A DNA stretch of 22,432 nt, from assembly GCA_035455265.1 (NCBI GenBank), contig DATIFK010000184.1, positions 1 to 22,432 of the forward strand, written 5' to 3'. This stretch comes from MGOM01 sp035455265. GTDB lineage: Bacteria > Chloroflexota > Anaerolineae > Anaerolineales > E44-bin32. How positions within the stretch are numbered: the stretch's first letter is position 1; the number at the start of each line of letters is the position of its first letter. Positions 1 to 7,034 of this stretch are shown piece by piece. The notes under the pieces were generated by a model. That model was not told the origin of the DNA. It made no database searches and was given only the letters and a program-made list of their open reading frames with translations. The translations under genes and the position numbers were made by a program.

Positions 1-137
1 CCCGCCGTCTCACCGATCGATGCAATGCTAGCCATGAATGCCTCCGCCGCTGCGGATCGAAGGATCGGAGTTGCCGTGCACCAAAGGGAAGGTTTCGATG
101 ACTCTGGCGACCAAAGGTTCGTGTGGGAGGCCGGGGG

Positions 138-566
138 CTACGCCGGTGGTGACGCACCCCATTCGATCGCGATGCTGCGGAGTTTGCGGGAGACATGGTG
201 GAACTGGAAAGAAACGCGAACTCCGCTCGCGTTGTAGATGTAGGCATCGGCCCCTTCAGGTCGGATGGCCGGGTTGATGTCGATGTTGGTGACCATTCCC
301 CACGGCGCCAGGTCCAGTTCGTCTTCACTCGGCGCCTTGGCCGGATCGGGCCACAAGCCGAGGAGCGCTTTGGATCCATCGCTGCTGAGGCGGAACTGCC
401 CGTGCTCGAACGGCCCGCCCGGCAGTTTGAATTCGTAGAACGTCCAATACTCATTCTTTTGGGTCTGGGTGAACTTGGCTTGGAGGGCCTTCTCGAATCG
501 AGGGACCTCCAGGGAATCTGGCTGGGCCAATGCTTCCACGAGCTGGTTGATCGGTTGCTTCGTCAT
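138..566 (-). CDS. Small hypothetical protein, putative immunity partner of the upstream effector
   Basis: This is a 142-residue soluble protein with no signal peptide or membrane segment. I do not recognise its family. It is acidic in the middle (EDELDLAPWG near residues 81-90) and rich in aromatic residues (NEYWTFYEF near 38-46), with alternating hydrophobic strands suggesting a compact alpha/beta fold. The start is the ATG at 566: it follows a GGAGAG ribosome binding site and overlaps the TGA of the preceding gene as ATGA, which points to translational coupling. An in-frame start further upstream at 605 would lie inside the previous gene and lacks this support. A small cytosolic gene coupled directly behind a WXG100-type effector is the usual place for an immunity protein, so that role is inferred from position only. 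A chaperone or an unrelated protein remains possible. Confidence 0.7.
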   Translation of the reverse strand: MTKQPINQLVEALAQPDSLEVPRFEKALQAKFTQTQKNEYWTFYEFKLPGGPFEHGQFRLSSDGSKALLGLWPDPAKAPSEDELDLAPWGMVTNIDINPAIRPEGADAYIYNASGVRVSFQFHHVSRKLRSIAIEWGASPPA

Positions 567-1654
567 GGGGCAACTCTCCGTCCGCGCCCAACGTTCCTGT
601 TCCACCAGTCGGAGTAAGACCCCGTGTAGTAGTCGCGGTAGGTCTGGCCGGTGTTGCCGGTAGTCTCATTGGGGAAGATGTCGGCCATCTGACTGACGGC
701 TTGCTGGCGGGTGATGTTTCCGGCGCGGAAGTCGTTGTAGATACGCTGGTAGTCGGCCGACTGGGTGCCCGACACTCCCGTGTCGGGGCCCCCGTTCCGG
801 GCAACTTCGTCACGGACAGCCGCCTCGTTGAATTGGGCGTTGGCTTCGTCGAGCATGTTCTCACGGAGATTGGCTTGAATGAACTGGTTCCGCGTCATGC
901 CCGTCGTCGCGGGATGGAAGGGAGTGTCTCCGTAGCGAGCATGGGCGCTCTCGTGGGCGAGGCTTCCCACTTGCGTTGCGTGAGCCTCGCTGGTGTCGAT
1001 CGTCATCGTGTGCTGCACACTGTCGGTCTCGGAACCGCCGCCGTTTCGGGTAGTGATCGTCCAACCGGCCCTGTGAAGTTGGGCCAGGTCTGCCTCCAGG
1101 GAGGGGGACTGGCGGACGATCGCCCTCACCCCGGGATCCATGCCGGCGAGCATTTGGTCGGTCGCGGCGGCGTTGGCCGCTGCTTGCGCCGCGCCGGCCA
1201 CGGCGCCGGCCACGCCGCCGGCGGCTGCGCCGAGCGCGCCGGCGGCTGCGCCAAGCGCGCCGCCCGCTGCACCGAGCGCGTCGGCGGCACCGCCGAGGGC
1301 CCCGGCAATGCCTCCCGCCGCAGCTGCTGCGAGGCCGGTCGTCCACGAGGCCAGCATCGCCGCGAAGAGCCTGGTCAATTCCTCTTCCAGGTCCTTCAGG
1401 ATCTTAGCGATTCCCCTCGTCGTTCGAGCCGCGGCTTCGAGGGCCGAGGCAAGATTCTTGAGCGCGGGGAGAACTTCGGAGTTCATCTCCGCAAAGAAGG
1501 CCGTCGCCCCCAGGCCCACCCAGTCGCCGCCTTGGAGGATGTCGAGTATGCGCTGGATCTGTTGGATGGTCTGGCGAACGCGCTCCGCCTCCCGTTCGAA
1601 GATGGCTTCGAACTGCTTGAGGGCCTCGTACTCGGCACGAAAGATAGGAAACAT
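563..1654 (-). CDS. WXG100 / metallopeptidase-like fusion, putative type VII effector
   Basis: This 363-residue protein has three parts. Residues 1-100 form a WXG100-like helical hairpin with the turn GGDWVGLGATAFF (W45-V-G47), closely matching the WXG proteins at 4319 and 22110. Residues 100-165 are an alanine/glycine-rich, partly hydrophobic stretch. Residues 170-363 form a C-terminal domain with SLAHESAHARYGD, an HExxH zinc motif at 234-238, and acidic residues at 269-270 (LDEANAQ) that could give a third metal ligand. This matches the plan of secreted polymorphic toxins, with an N-terminal WXG export domain and a C-terminal enzyme domain; the target is unknown. The start is the ATG at 1654, preceded by GTGAGG at good spacing; the GTG at 1666 is part of that ribosome binding site. 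It lies 31 bases behind the response regulator and overlaps the next gene, so it is probably cotranscribed with both. Confidence 0.85.
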   Translation of the reverse strand: MFPIFRAEYEALKQFEAIFEREAERVRQTIQQIQRILDILQGGDWVGLGATAFFAEMNSEVLPALKNLASALEAAARTTRGIAKILKDLEEELTRLFAAMLASWTTGLAAAAAGGIAGALGGAADALGAAGGALGAAAGALGAAAGGVAGAVAGAAQAAANAAATDQMLAGMDPGVRAIVRQSPSLEADLAQLHRAGWTITTRNGGGSETDSVQHTMTIDTSEAHATQVGSLAHESAHARYGDTPFHPATTGMTRNQFIQANLRENMLDEANAQFNEAAVRDEVARNGGPDTGVSGTQSADYQRIYNDFRAGNITRQQAVSQMADIFPNETTGNTGQTYRDYYTGSYSDWWNRNVGRGRRVAP

Positions 1655-1685
1655 CCGCCACCTCACCCCGGCCTGGAGGGGAACC

Positions 1686-2366
1686 TCACAACTCCCGCAG
1701 GCGGCCCTTCTTCTCCGCGCCGAGTCCTGCGGCGCGCGCCCGGGCGACGGCCTCGGTCCGGTCGGCCACCTGGAGCCTGCCCAGGATGTTCGAGACGTGG
1801 TTGCGCGCCGTCTTCAGGCTGATGCCCATGTGATCGGCGACGGCTTGGTTGCTGAGACCTTGCGCGAGCAGCGACAACACCTCGCGCTCCCGATCGGTGA
1901 GCTCCGGGAAGGCGGCGCGTCCGGCAGATGGTGTCGCCTCGGCCAGGTAGCGCATCAGACGCTCCGCGACGCCCGGGCCGAACAGAGCCTCGCCGCTGGC
2001 CACCGCACGAACGGAGCGAAGGAGCGCTTCCTCTTCCGTGTCCTTCAGTATGTAGCCCCGGGCTCCGGCGCGCATGGCAGCCAGCACCGTGTCGGTGTCT
2101 TCGAACATCGTCAGCACGAGCACATTGACGCTCGGTTGAGAGCCAAGGATGCGGCGCGTGGCCTCGACCCCGTTGATCCCGGGCAATTGCAGATCCATCA
2201 GGATGACGTCAGGCCGGACTTCGGCCGCCTTCGCCACCACCTCTTCGCCGCCGCCGGCCTCCCCGACCACTTCCAAGTCAGGCGCCGAGTTCAGCAGGGC
2301 GCGCAGCCCGTCCCGAAAGAGGCGGTGATCGTCGGCGATGAGGACACGGATCGGCGCGGCCGTCAT
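1686..2366 (-). CDS. NarL/LuxR-family response regulator
   Basis: This 226-residue two-component response regulator has an N-terminal receiver domain (about 6-122) with the acidic pair D12/D13, phosphoacceptor D58 in LMDLQLPG, T86 and K108 in GYILKD. Its C-terminal LuxR-type helix-turn-helix (about 154-215) contains ELTDREREVLSLLAQGLSNQ and the recognition segment ISLKTARNHVSNI. Phosphorylation by the kinase encoded just upstream would be expected to promote dimerisation and binding to an inverted-repeat operator. The gene starts 6 bases after the kinase stop codon and ends 31 bases before the WXG100-metallopeptidase gene, so the regulator sits in the same transcription unit as a putative effector. 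A plausible target is the CGGGAW palindrome at 4089-4138, just beyond the kinase gene, but that is inference. Confidence 0.95.
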   Translation of the reverse strand: MTAAPIRVLIADDHRLFRDGLRALLNSAPDLEVVGEAGGGEEVVAKAAEVRPDVILMDLQLPGINGVEATRRILGSQPSVNVLVLTMFEDTDTVLAAMRAGARGYILKDTEEEALLRSVRAVASGEALFGPGVAERLMRYLAEATPSAGRAAFPELTDREREVLSLLAQGLSNQAVADHMGISLKTARNHVSNILGRLQVADRTEAVARARAAGLGAEKKGRLREL

Positions 2367-2372
2367 GACGGG

Positions 2373-3713
2373 TCAGCCCGGGTCATCCATGAGCAGGGCC
2401 GCCTCGGCGGCGGATTCTCCGCCCCATTCGGGAGCCCGAGAGCTGGCGGGCAGGGTGGCGACCACGCGCGTGCCCCCTTCGGGAGGCGATTCGATGGTGC
2501 ACGAGCCGCCCAACTCGGCGACCCGCTCGCGTATCGAGGCGATCCCCACACCCGCCCGATGCTGGGCTGGGAGGCCCACGCCGTCATCCACGACCTCGAT
2601 GTGGACCTGGTCGTTCAACCGGAAGTGGATCTGGCACATGCGGGCCTGGGAATGACGGGCGACATTGGTGAGGGCCTCCATCACGATGCGATAGGCGGCC
2701 ACTTCCACGGCCGCCGGCAGGGACGGCATTTCGACGGGAGCGTCCACACGGACTTGCAGGCCCCCGGTCGAAAACAGGCTCGCCTGTTCGCGAATCGCCG
2801 GGAGGATCCCCAGCTCGTCCAGCGCCGGTGGACGGAGGTCATAGACCACGCGCCGGATGTCGGTGATGACGCTCTGAATGTGCTCGCGCAGCTCATTCAT
2901 CTGCTCATGAGCCGCGGGCGGATCCTGCTCGATGAGGCTTCGAACGGAGCCGGCCTTGAGGCTGAGCGCCGCCAGCGTCGGGCCGATGTTGTCGTGAAGG
3001 TTGCGCCGGAGACGCCGGCGTTCTTCCTCGCGCGCCAGCACCAGGCGCTCGCGCGCCAGGACCAGGTCCTGCGCCTGACGCACGACCTGAGCGGTCGCCC
3101 CTGCCCGGCGGGCGATCATCACCAGCAGGCTGCGCTCCTTCGCCGTGAGACGGCGCCCCTCGTCCAGGACGACCAGCAACTGCCCGACAACTTCAGATTG
3201 ATAGACCAACGGGAGGGCCAGCGAGGGAGAGGGCCCACGTTCGTCACCCGAAGGGTCTCTCAGCGGATCAGCCGTCGCCGATGGGGCTTGCGGAGTGGCG
3301 GCGTCGTCTCTCCAGGCCTGGTGTTCCGTGACCAGAACCATGTCTTCGGCATCCAGGCGCTTCAGGTAAATGCCCGCATAGCGCGCGTGCAAAGCCTGAG
3401 CGACGATCTTGGCCATCGTCGCCAGGAGTCGGTGCGGCTCGAGGCTGCCCTCCAGGAGCTGCGCCAAGCGCATCAGCGCGGTTTCTCGAACCTCCGGCCG
3501 GCCCGGCAAGAGGTGGCGCACCATCGAGCGCAACGGCGTGCGGGTGGTGGCGATCGAGAACGCTCCGACTCCGGCGCCCAGAAAGATCAGCAAGAGGGGG
3601 GCCTGGACGGGCGTCCAACCGGCGGTGCCGCCAGCAATGGCCAACAGGCCAAGTAGTGCCGCCGACAGCAAACCGAAGGCAAGCACAAACCGGAGGAGCG
3701 ACCTGGCGGTCAT
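2373..3713 (-). CDS. NarL-type sensor histidine kinase with GAF-like domain
   Basis: This 446-residue membrane sensor kinase has two N-terminal transmembrane helices (about 7-28 and 36-55) with only a short loop between them, so little extracytoplasmic sensing surface. A GAF-like region (about 80-210) follows, then a HisKA_3 dimerisation helix with the phosphoacceptor in RRNLHDNIGPTL (H240). The C-terminal HATPase domain has the N box EALTNVARHS (N350), the G1 box DDGVG (376-380) and the G2 segment AGVGIASIRERV. These are all the elements of the NarX/DesK-type family that pairs with LuxR-type regulators. The ATG at 3713 gives a complete first membrane helix; no strong ribosome binding site is visible before it. 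The response regulator follows 6 bases downstream. The kinase is transcribed divergently from the WXG100 cluster, about 600 bases away. Confidence 0.94.
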   Translation of the reverse strand: MTARSLLRFVLAFGLLSAALLGLLAIAGGTAGWTPVQAPLLLIFLGAGVGAFSIATTRTPLRSMVRHLLPGRPEVRETALMRLAQLLEGSLEPHRLLATMAKIVAQALHARYAGIYLKRLDAEDMVLVTEHQAWRDDAATPQAPSATADPLRDPSGDERGPSPSLALPLVYQSEVVGQLLVVLDEGRRLTAKERSLLVMIARRAGATAQVVRQAQDLVLARERLVLAREEERRRLRRNLHDNIGPTLAALSLKAGSVRSLIEQDPPAAHEQMNELREHIQSVITDIRRVVYDLRPPALDELGILPAIREQASLFSTGGLQVRVDAPVEMPSLPAAVEVAAYRIVMEALTNVARHSQARMCQIHFRLNDQVHIEVVDDGVGLPAQHRAGVGIASIRERVAELGGSCTIESPPEGGTRVVATLPASSRAPEWGGESAAEAALLMDDPG

Positions 3714-4088
3714 CGAGCGCCGGCGTCCGACGCCTGCCTCATGGCCGCGCCGGCGCCGCCTGCGATGGCCCGCCGGATGGATGCCGCTTCATACTTGGGA
3801 TCTCCACGTACTCGTCGTACCCCTTGGCGATGTGGCGTCCCCATTATAGGCCACCTTGGACCGAGCAAGCCCGTCGGGGAGCGGAGACTCGGCAACCAAC
3901 CTTCGGATGCCGCCCCCCAGCCGGCCGGGGACCACGTTCGCGAGCAAAGCCCGGGTCCCTTCCGACTTCGAAGGAGGCGTGGACAACCTTGTTTGTGGTC
4001 CTCCTCACATGACCTCGCCGGGTTCGCCGACGGTCGTGATGGGGCCGCCGGCCCGGCCTAGAAACCGAATGGTCCTTCCCGCCGTCGG

Positions 4089-4138
4089 CGGGATGGATTT
4101 CCCGGCGGGTCGGGAATGCCGCCTCTTTCTCTCGGGAT
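4089..4138 (+). promoter_or_regulatory. CGGGAW half-site array (operator) upstream of the WXG100 operon
   Basis: Four copies of the half-site CGGGAW are arranged forward (4089-4094), reverse as TTCCCG (4099-4104), forward (4111-4116) and forward (4133-4138). The spacers are 4, 6 and 16 bases. The central pair is a perfect inverted repeat, TTCCCG-N6-CGGGAA. The same order with 4, 6 and 17 base spacers recurs before the minus-strand operon at 22267-22317. Such an array is typical of cooperative binding by a dimeric regulator. The neighbouring LuxR-type regulator is a candidate, but nothing in the sequence proves the pairing. Confidence 0.72.
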
Positions 4139-4157
4139 GTCAGGCATGCTATATAAA
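4133..4157 (+). promoter_or_regulatory. Putative activator-dependent promoter of the WXG100 operon
   Basis: An extended -10-like box, TGCTATAT (4147-4154), lies exactly 8 bases after the last CGGGAT half-site. There is no good -35 hexamer, and the half-site occupies the region just downstream of where one would be, which fits an activator-dependent promoter. The same TGCTATAT at the same 8-base distance from CGGGAA occurs on the minus strand at 22258-22251. Transcription would start near 4162, leaving a leader of about 155 bases before the first WXG100 gene. Confidence 0.6.
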
Positions 4158-4318
4158 TGCATCGCACGAAAGCGCAATCCAACAGGGAGGAGGAAGCGTA
4201 TTGCCGGTCCCCATCAGGAGTCCCAAGCTCGCGACCCACTGACGGCGCCGAGAGATGCGCCATAGACGCCCCCGAGGCTCACATCCAAGCCGCGGGTGAT
4301 ATGCCAGGAGGTGTGTGA

Positions 4319-4666
4319 ATGTTGTCCGGAATGAAGTTCTTCCGCCTCGACTACGACTTGATCAAGAAGATCATGGGATCGTTCAAGGGCCAGGAAGCCA
4401 CGACCCAACAGACGATCCAGAAGTTGTCGAAGGTGATCGAGCAGCTCCGAGGCGGCGATTGGTACGGGGAAGGCGCGACGGCGTTCTTCAACGAGATGGA
4501 CAGCGAAGTCATGCCGGCCATGAAGAGGCTGCAGAACGCCATGGGCGAGGCCGATCGGGTGTCGAAGGAAATCGAGCGGCTGCAAAAGGAAACTGAAAAC
4601 ACCGTCAGCTCCTTCTTCACCGCCATCGCCAACGGGTTCGGGAGTGGGATTGGCACCTCTGGCTGA
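4319..4666 (+). CDS. WXG100-family protein (GDWYGEGATAFF type)
   Basis: This 115-residue protein is predicted to fold as a helix-turn-helix hairpin of the ESAT-6/CFP-10 superfamily. The turn carries GGDWYGEGATAFFNEM, with W48-Y-G50 as the WXG motif, flanked by amphipathic helices of about 40 residues. Such proteins are exported as dimers by EccC-driven type VII machines or act as secreted carriers. A short C-terminal tail rich in Gly and Ser follows the second helix. The start ATG at 4319 lies 7 bases after AGGAGG; the in-frame ATG at 4331 is less well placed. It closely resembles the N-terminal domains encoded at 1654 and 22110, so it may be the common ancestor or dimer partner of those fused proteins. 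It is first of four small genes on this strand and follows the operator array. Confidence 0.9.
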   Translation: MLSGMKFFRLDYDLIKKIMGSFKGQEATTQQTIQKLSKVIEQLRGGDWYGEGATAFFNEMDSEVMPAMKRLQNAMGEADRVSKEIERLQKETENTVSSFFTAIANGFGSGIGTSG

Positions 4667-4735
4667 GGGGGATGAGCCTAAGCCGGCTCGCCTGAGTCCG
4701 ACCCATCAGATCGACTGAATGAATGGGAGAACACC

Positions 4736-5035
4736 ATGTCTGAAAAAGTACGAATGAACTATGACACGATGCGTGAGATGACGAAGCAGTTCCAGGCGGC
4801 GCGACAGCAGCTGGAAGAGACCCTGAAGGCGGTCACGAAGCTTGGGAACGATATGGACGGCGGCGCGCTCCAAGGCCAGGCGGGGAAGACGTTCCACAAC
4901 GCCATCAACGGCCCCCTGACGAAGGCGCTCAAGAAACTCGCCGCCAAGATGGGGGAGTTGGCGGGGGATGTCGACGGCGCGCGGGCCAGGCTGCAGGACG
5001 GCGTCAAGACGGCCAAGACCCGCTTTCAGAACTAG
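4736..5035 (+). CDS. WXG100-like protein lacking the tryptophan
   Basis: This 99-residue protein has WXG100 size and layout: two long amphipathic helices around a turn near residues 41-52. The turn reads DGGALQGQAGKTF, so the Trp is replaced and only the Gly-rich bend remains; the following aromatic (F53 in KTFHNAI) is kept as in family members. There is no signal peptide, as expected for an ESX substrate. The ATG at 4736 follows GGGAG at good spacing. It lies 69 bases after the first WXG gene and 31 before the third. In known systems one partner of an Esx heterodimer often lacks a conserved Trp, so pairing with a neighbour is plausible. Confidence 0.85.
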   Translation: MSEKVRMNYDTMREMTKQFQAARQQLEETLKAVTKLGNDMDGGALQGQAGKTFHNAINGPLTKALKKLAAKMGELAGDVDGARARLQDGVKTAKTRFQN

Positions 5036-5066
5036 TCGGTTGCATAGCCTAGGAGGACCTTGAACC

Positions 5067-5396
5067 ATGAGTATCGGAAACGCTTTCCAATTCGACTTCG
5101 GCAAAGTAGCAGAGGCCATCGGCAAGTTCTCTCAGCAGAAGGACATGACGGAGCAGAATCAGGCGCTCATCAAGGCCGCCGGCCCCAAGGTCCAGGGCGC
5201 TTGGATCGGCGGAGACGCGGATGAGTTCGTCGCCGACATCGCCCGCAAGCTGACGCCCAAGTTCGCTGAATTCGCCGCGGCGTTGGCGGGCGTCATACTC
5301 AACCTCAACAAGTCGAGCTCGTCCGTCTCGGACAACGACAAGAAGGCGTCCTCGTTGGCCGACGGGCTCGCCAACACTTTTTCCCAGATCTTCTAA
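5067..5396 (+). CDS. WXG100-family protein (AWIGGDADEF type)
   Basis: This 109-residue protein has the turn GAWIGGDADEF around residues 44-54, with a true WXG at W46-I-G48, between two predicted amphipathic helices. A Ser/Asn/Lys-rich stretch (NKSSSSVSDNDKK, about 80-92) interrupts the second helix before a short hydrophobic C-terminus ending FSQIF. The ATG at 5067 lies 9 bases after a strong AGGAGG, in the untranslated gap after the previous stop. It is the third gene of the operon. Its WXG turn differs from the GDWxG type at 4319 and 1654, so it belongs to a different subgroup and may pair with the tryptophan-less protein encoded just upstream. Confidence 0.88.
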   Translation: MSIGNAFQFDFGKVAEAIGKFSQQKDMTEQNQALIKAAGPKVQGAWIGGDADEFVADIARKLTPKFAEFAAALAGVILNLNKSSSSVSDNDKKASSLADGLANTFSQIF

Positions 5397-5429
5397 CGCG
5401 GCGGATTCTGCTCACTAAGGAGAATGAAG

Positions 5430-5732
5430 ATGGCCGGCCAAGTTGTCCAGATGGATTACCCCGTAATCCAAAACGTCGCCAAGGGATTCAGAGGAACGGC
5501 CCAAGTTATGCAGGGCATTGGGAAGGCCTCGGAGATGACCTTCGCCGCCCTGGAAGCTGTTGCGGTTTTCCCGGGGTTGGTGGCGTATTACAGAATGTGC
5601 AAAGAGAATGTGGCGAAGAAGACGAAGGAGCTAACGGACACGTTGGAGGAGTTCGCCGGTGACCTGGATCAGGCTGTTCAGGACCACAAGAACGGGGACT
5701 CCGAGGGGAAGAGCTACTTCGGCAAGGGCTAG
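5430..5732 (+). CDS. Diverged WXG100-like small protein (FPG turn)
   Basis: This 100-residue helical protein is the last gene of the WXG cluster. Two helical segments flank a turn at residues 46-50 reading VFPGL, where F47-P-G49 takes the place of WXG. The second half (YYRMCKENVAKKTKELTDTL) is a charged amphipathic helix. It carries one cysteine (C57), unusual for the family. The C-terminus is polar and ends SYFGKG. The ATG at 5430 is preferred because AAGGAG at 5417-5422 sits 7 bases before it, whereas the ATG at 5424 is only one base away from that site. Membership in the WXG100 superfamily is inferred from size, predicted hairpin and operon position; sequence identity to classical members is weak. 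Confidence 0.78.
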   Translation: MAGQVVQMDYPVIQNVAKGFRGTAQVMQGIGKASEMTFAALEAVAVFPGLVAYYRMCKENVAKKTKELTDTLEEFAGDLDQAVQDHKNGDSEGKSYFGKG

Positions 5733-5816
5733 TTGTCGGCGGTGATCCTCGCGGTTCCCCACGTCGGCCGAAAGGTTGACGGACGGCGGACGCAACAGGA
5801 TCAGGGAGACAACGGT

Positions 5817-5840
5817 GGGGCGGGCTGCGAAGCCCGCCCC
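5817..5840. terminator. Bidirectional hairpin terminator
   Basis: A perfect 10-bp GC-rich stem (5817-5826 pairing with 5831-5840) closes a GCGA loop. It lies in the 115-base gap between two convergent genes, the end of the WXG100 operon at 5732 and the end of the pseudokinase gene at 5848. No long T tract follows on either side, but the position and stability fit a shared terminator. Confidence 0.72.
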
Positions 5841-5847
5841 CGTCGTT

Positions 5848-6978
5848 CTACCGGTTCGCCAGGACTTGCAGGAGCAGATAGGCGGCGAACCCAACGGTGC
5901 ACAAGAGTGTGGCCGCGGCAACGGCGAGCAGCACCTTGGTTCCCGCCGGCAGGGGCCGGGTTTCCGGCGGAGAGCCGTAGACGGACGTCAGCGCTTTCGC
6001 CAACTGCAGCACGCTCGGATAACGGTCGGTCGGCGAAATCGCTTTGGATACCATCTTGACGACGCCCGAGGCTTCAAGCTCCGGCCGGTCGATCGCCGGC
6101 GGAGACGGATTCTGCGCCACCACCCGCCGGACCTGGTCGTCCCGCTTCAGGTAGGGCTCGAACGCCGGCCGGCCCGCCAGCATCTCGTACAGGATCAGTC
6201 CCAGGGAGTAGGTGTCCGAGGCTGGCCCGACGGCCACGCCCCGCCCGGCGAGAACCTCGGGGGCGGCGTAGGCGGGGGTGAAGCGCGGGATCAAGCCTTC
6301 CAGGTAGGCGCCGTCGACGCTGCCGTCCCACAGCCAACCGAAATCCAGAAGGGTGGGATGCCAGTGGCCCTCGGCGTCCACATCGACCATCACCAAGTTG
6401 GGCGCCAACGAGAGGTGGGCGACGTTGCGCGAGGCCAGGGGACGGAGCGCCCGAGCCAGAGTCACGGCGACCCAGGCGGCTTCATAGTGCCAGACCTGCG
6501 GGGTCTCCAGGAGCCGGTCGCTGAGCAGAGAACCCTGGACCGGCTGGAGCACGGTGAAGACCCTGGGCTCGCCGCGAAACGAGATCTCTCCGTGATGCCG
6601 CTTCGAGGGAGTAGGGTAGGGCGGGAGCAGCTTCAGGTGGACCGGATAGGGGTCGGGCCGCAGGGAGCGCAGAAGGGACGGCTTCCGGGCGAGGCCACCG
6701 ATGGCTTCGAGGAAGGCGGCCTCGCGCTTGAGCCGATCTTCGCATTCCGGGTCGGCGTGAGCCACCTTGAGCCAAACGGTTTGCTTGCCGCGCAGTGCTT
6801 CGTACAGAGCGCCCGTGCGCCAGACTGTGATCAGTTTGGTGACCTTCAGGTCGCTCAGGGTGTCGCCATAGGCGAACACCGGAAAGCCCTGCTCGGCCGG
6901 GCAATCCTTGTCCTGGCACCACAGGTTGCCGTCCATGGTCAGTCGCTTGCATCGGTCGCAGAACCGGGCGAGGCTCAT
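5848..6978 (-). CDS. Zinc-ribbon pseudokinase with C-terminal membrane anchor
   Basis: This 376-residue protein begins with a four-cysteine ribbon (C7, C10, C21, C26), followed by a Ser/Thr kinase-like fold (about 40-335). It has the ATP-site lysine in VWLKVAH (K71), a helix C glutamate near E86, DFG as LLDFGWLW (D212), an APE-like AAPE (238-241) and DTYSLGLILYEML. The catalytic loop reads AHLSLAPNL (187-195): the HRD aspartate is Ser190 and the usual lysine is Ala192, so phosphotransfer is not expected. One membrane helix (about 349-372) ends the chain with almost nothing outside. EssB/YukC of Bacillota type VII systems is also a membrane-anchored pseudokinase, so a similar scaffold role is a reasonable inference, though the ribbon and the missing extracellular domain differ. 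The ATG at 6978 follows AGGAG by 10 bases. It is divergent from the ATPase gene. Confidence 0.88.
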   Translation of the reverse strand: MSLARFCDRCKRLTMDGNLWCQDKDCPAEQGFPVFAYGDTLSDLKVTKLITVWRTGALYEALRGKQTVWLKVAHADPECEDRLKREAAFLEAIGGLARKPSLLRSLRPDPYPVHLKLLPPYPTPSKRHHGEISFRGEPRVFTVLQPVQGSLLSDRLLETPQVWHYEAAWVAVTLARALRPLASRNVAHLSLAPNLVMVDVDAEGHWHPTLLDFGWLWDGSVDGAYLEGLIPRFTPAYAAPEVLAGRGVAVGPASDTYSLGLILYEMLAGRPAFEPYLKRDDQVRRVVAQNPSPPAIDRPELEASGVVKMVSKAISPTDRYPSVLQLAKALTSVYGSPPETRPLPAGTKVLLAVAAATLLCTVGFAAYLLLQVLANR

Positions 6979-7006
6979 TCGGCATCGGCTCCTGGGGTGC
7001 GGCTGG

Positions 7007-7034
7007 TTGACACACGACCTCGTAGGGCTATAAT
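7007..7034 (+). promoter_or_regulatory. Near-consensus sigma-70 promoter of the EccC operon
   Basis: A perfect TTGACA (7007-7012) and a perfect TATAAT (7029-7034) are separated by 16 bases, just under the ideal 17. Transcription would begin near 7041 and give a leader of about 115 bases to the ATG at 7156. The leader contains an inverted repeat, TTCCGG-N10-CCGGAA (7087-7108). This is the best promoter in the window and suggests constitutive housekeeping-type expression of the ATPase, unlike the WXG promoters. Confidence 0.8.

Larger units (their letters stand above)
3714..4318. other. Gene-free regulatory region between the kinase operon and the WXG100 operon
   Basis: About 600 bases separate the divergent kinase and WXG100 operons. 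The reading frames here have no recognisable product and no good ribosome binding site at a long ORF. The right half holds the CGGGAW operator array and an extended -10 box (annotated separately), followed by a leader of about 155 bases. Within the leader, a very strong Shine-Dalgarno-like run (4184-4193) lies 7 bases before a TTG that opens a 13-codon frame (4201-4242). No convincing promoter for the leftward kinase operon was found, although one must lie in the left half or further upstream. Confidence 0.6.

Noticed and set aside
1140..3656. 838-codon open frame on the plus strand
   Set aside because: It runs antisense to the WXG-metallopeptidase, regulator and kinase genes, all of which have clear family motifs; its own translation is low complexity and unrecognisable.
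3856..4242. 128-codon frame on the plus strand upstream of the WXG cluster
   Set aside because: It has no ribosome binding site and no domain, and it runs through the conserved promoter array. Only its last 13 codons follow a Shine-Dalgarno-like run.
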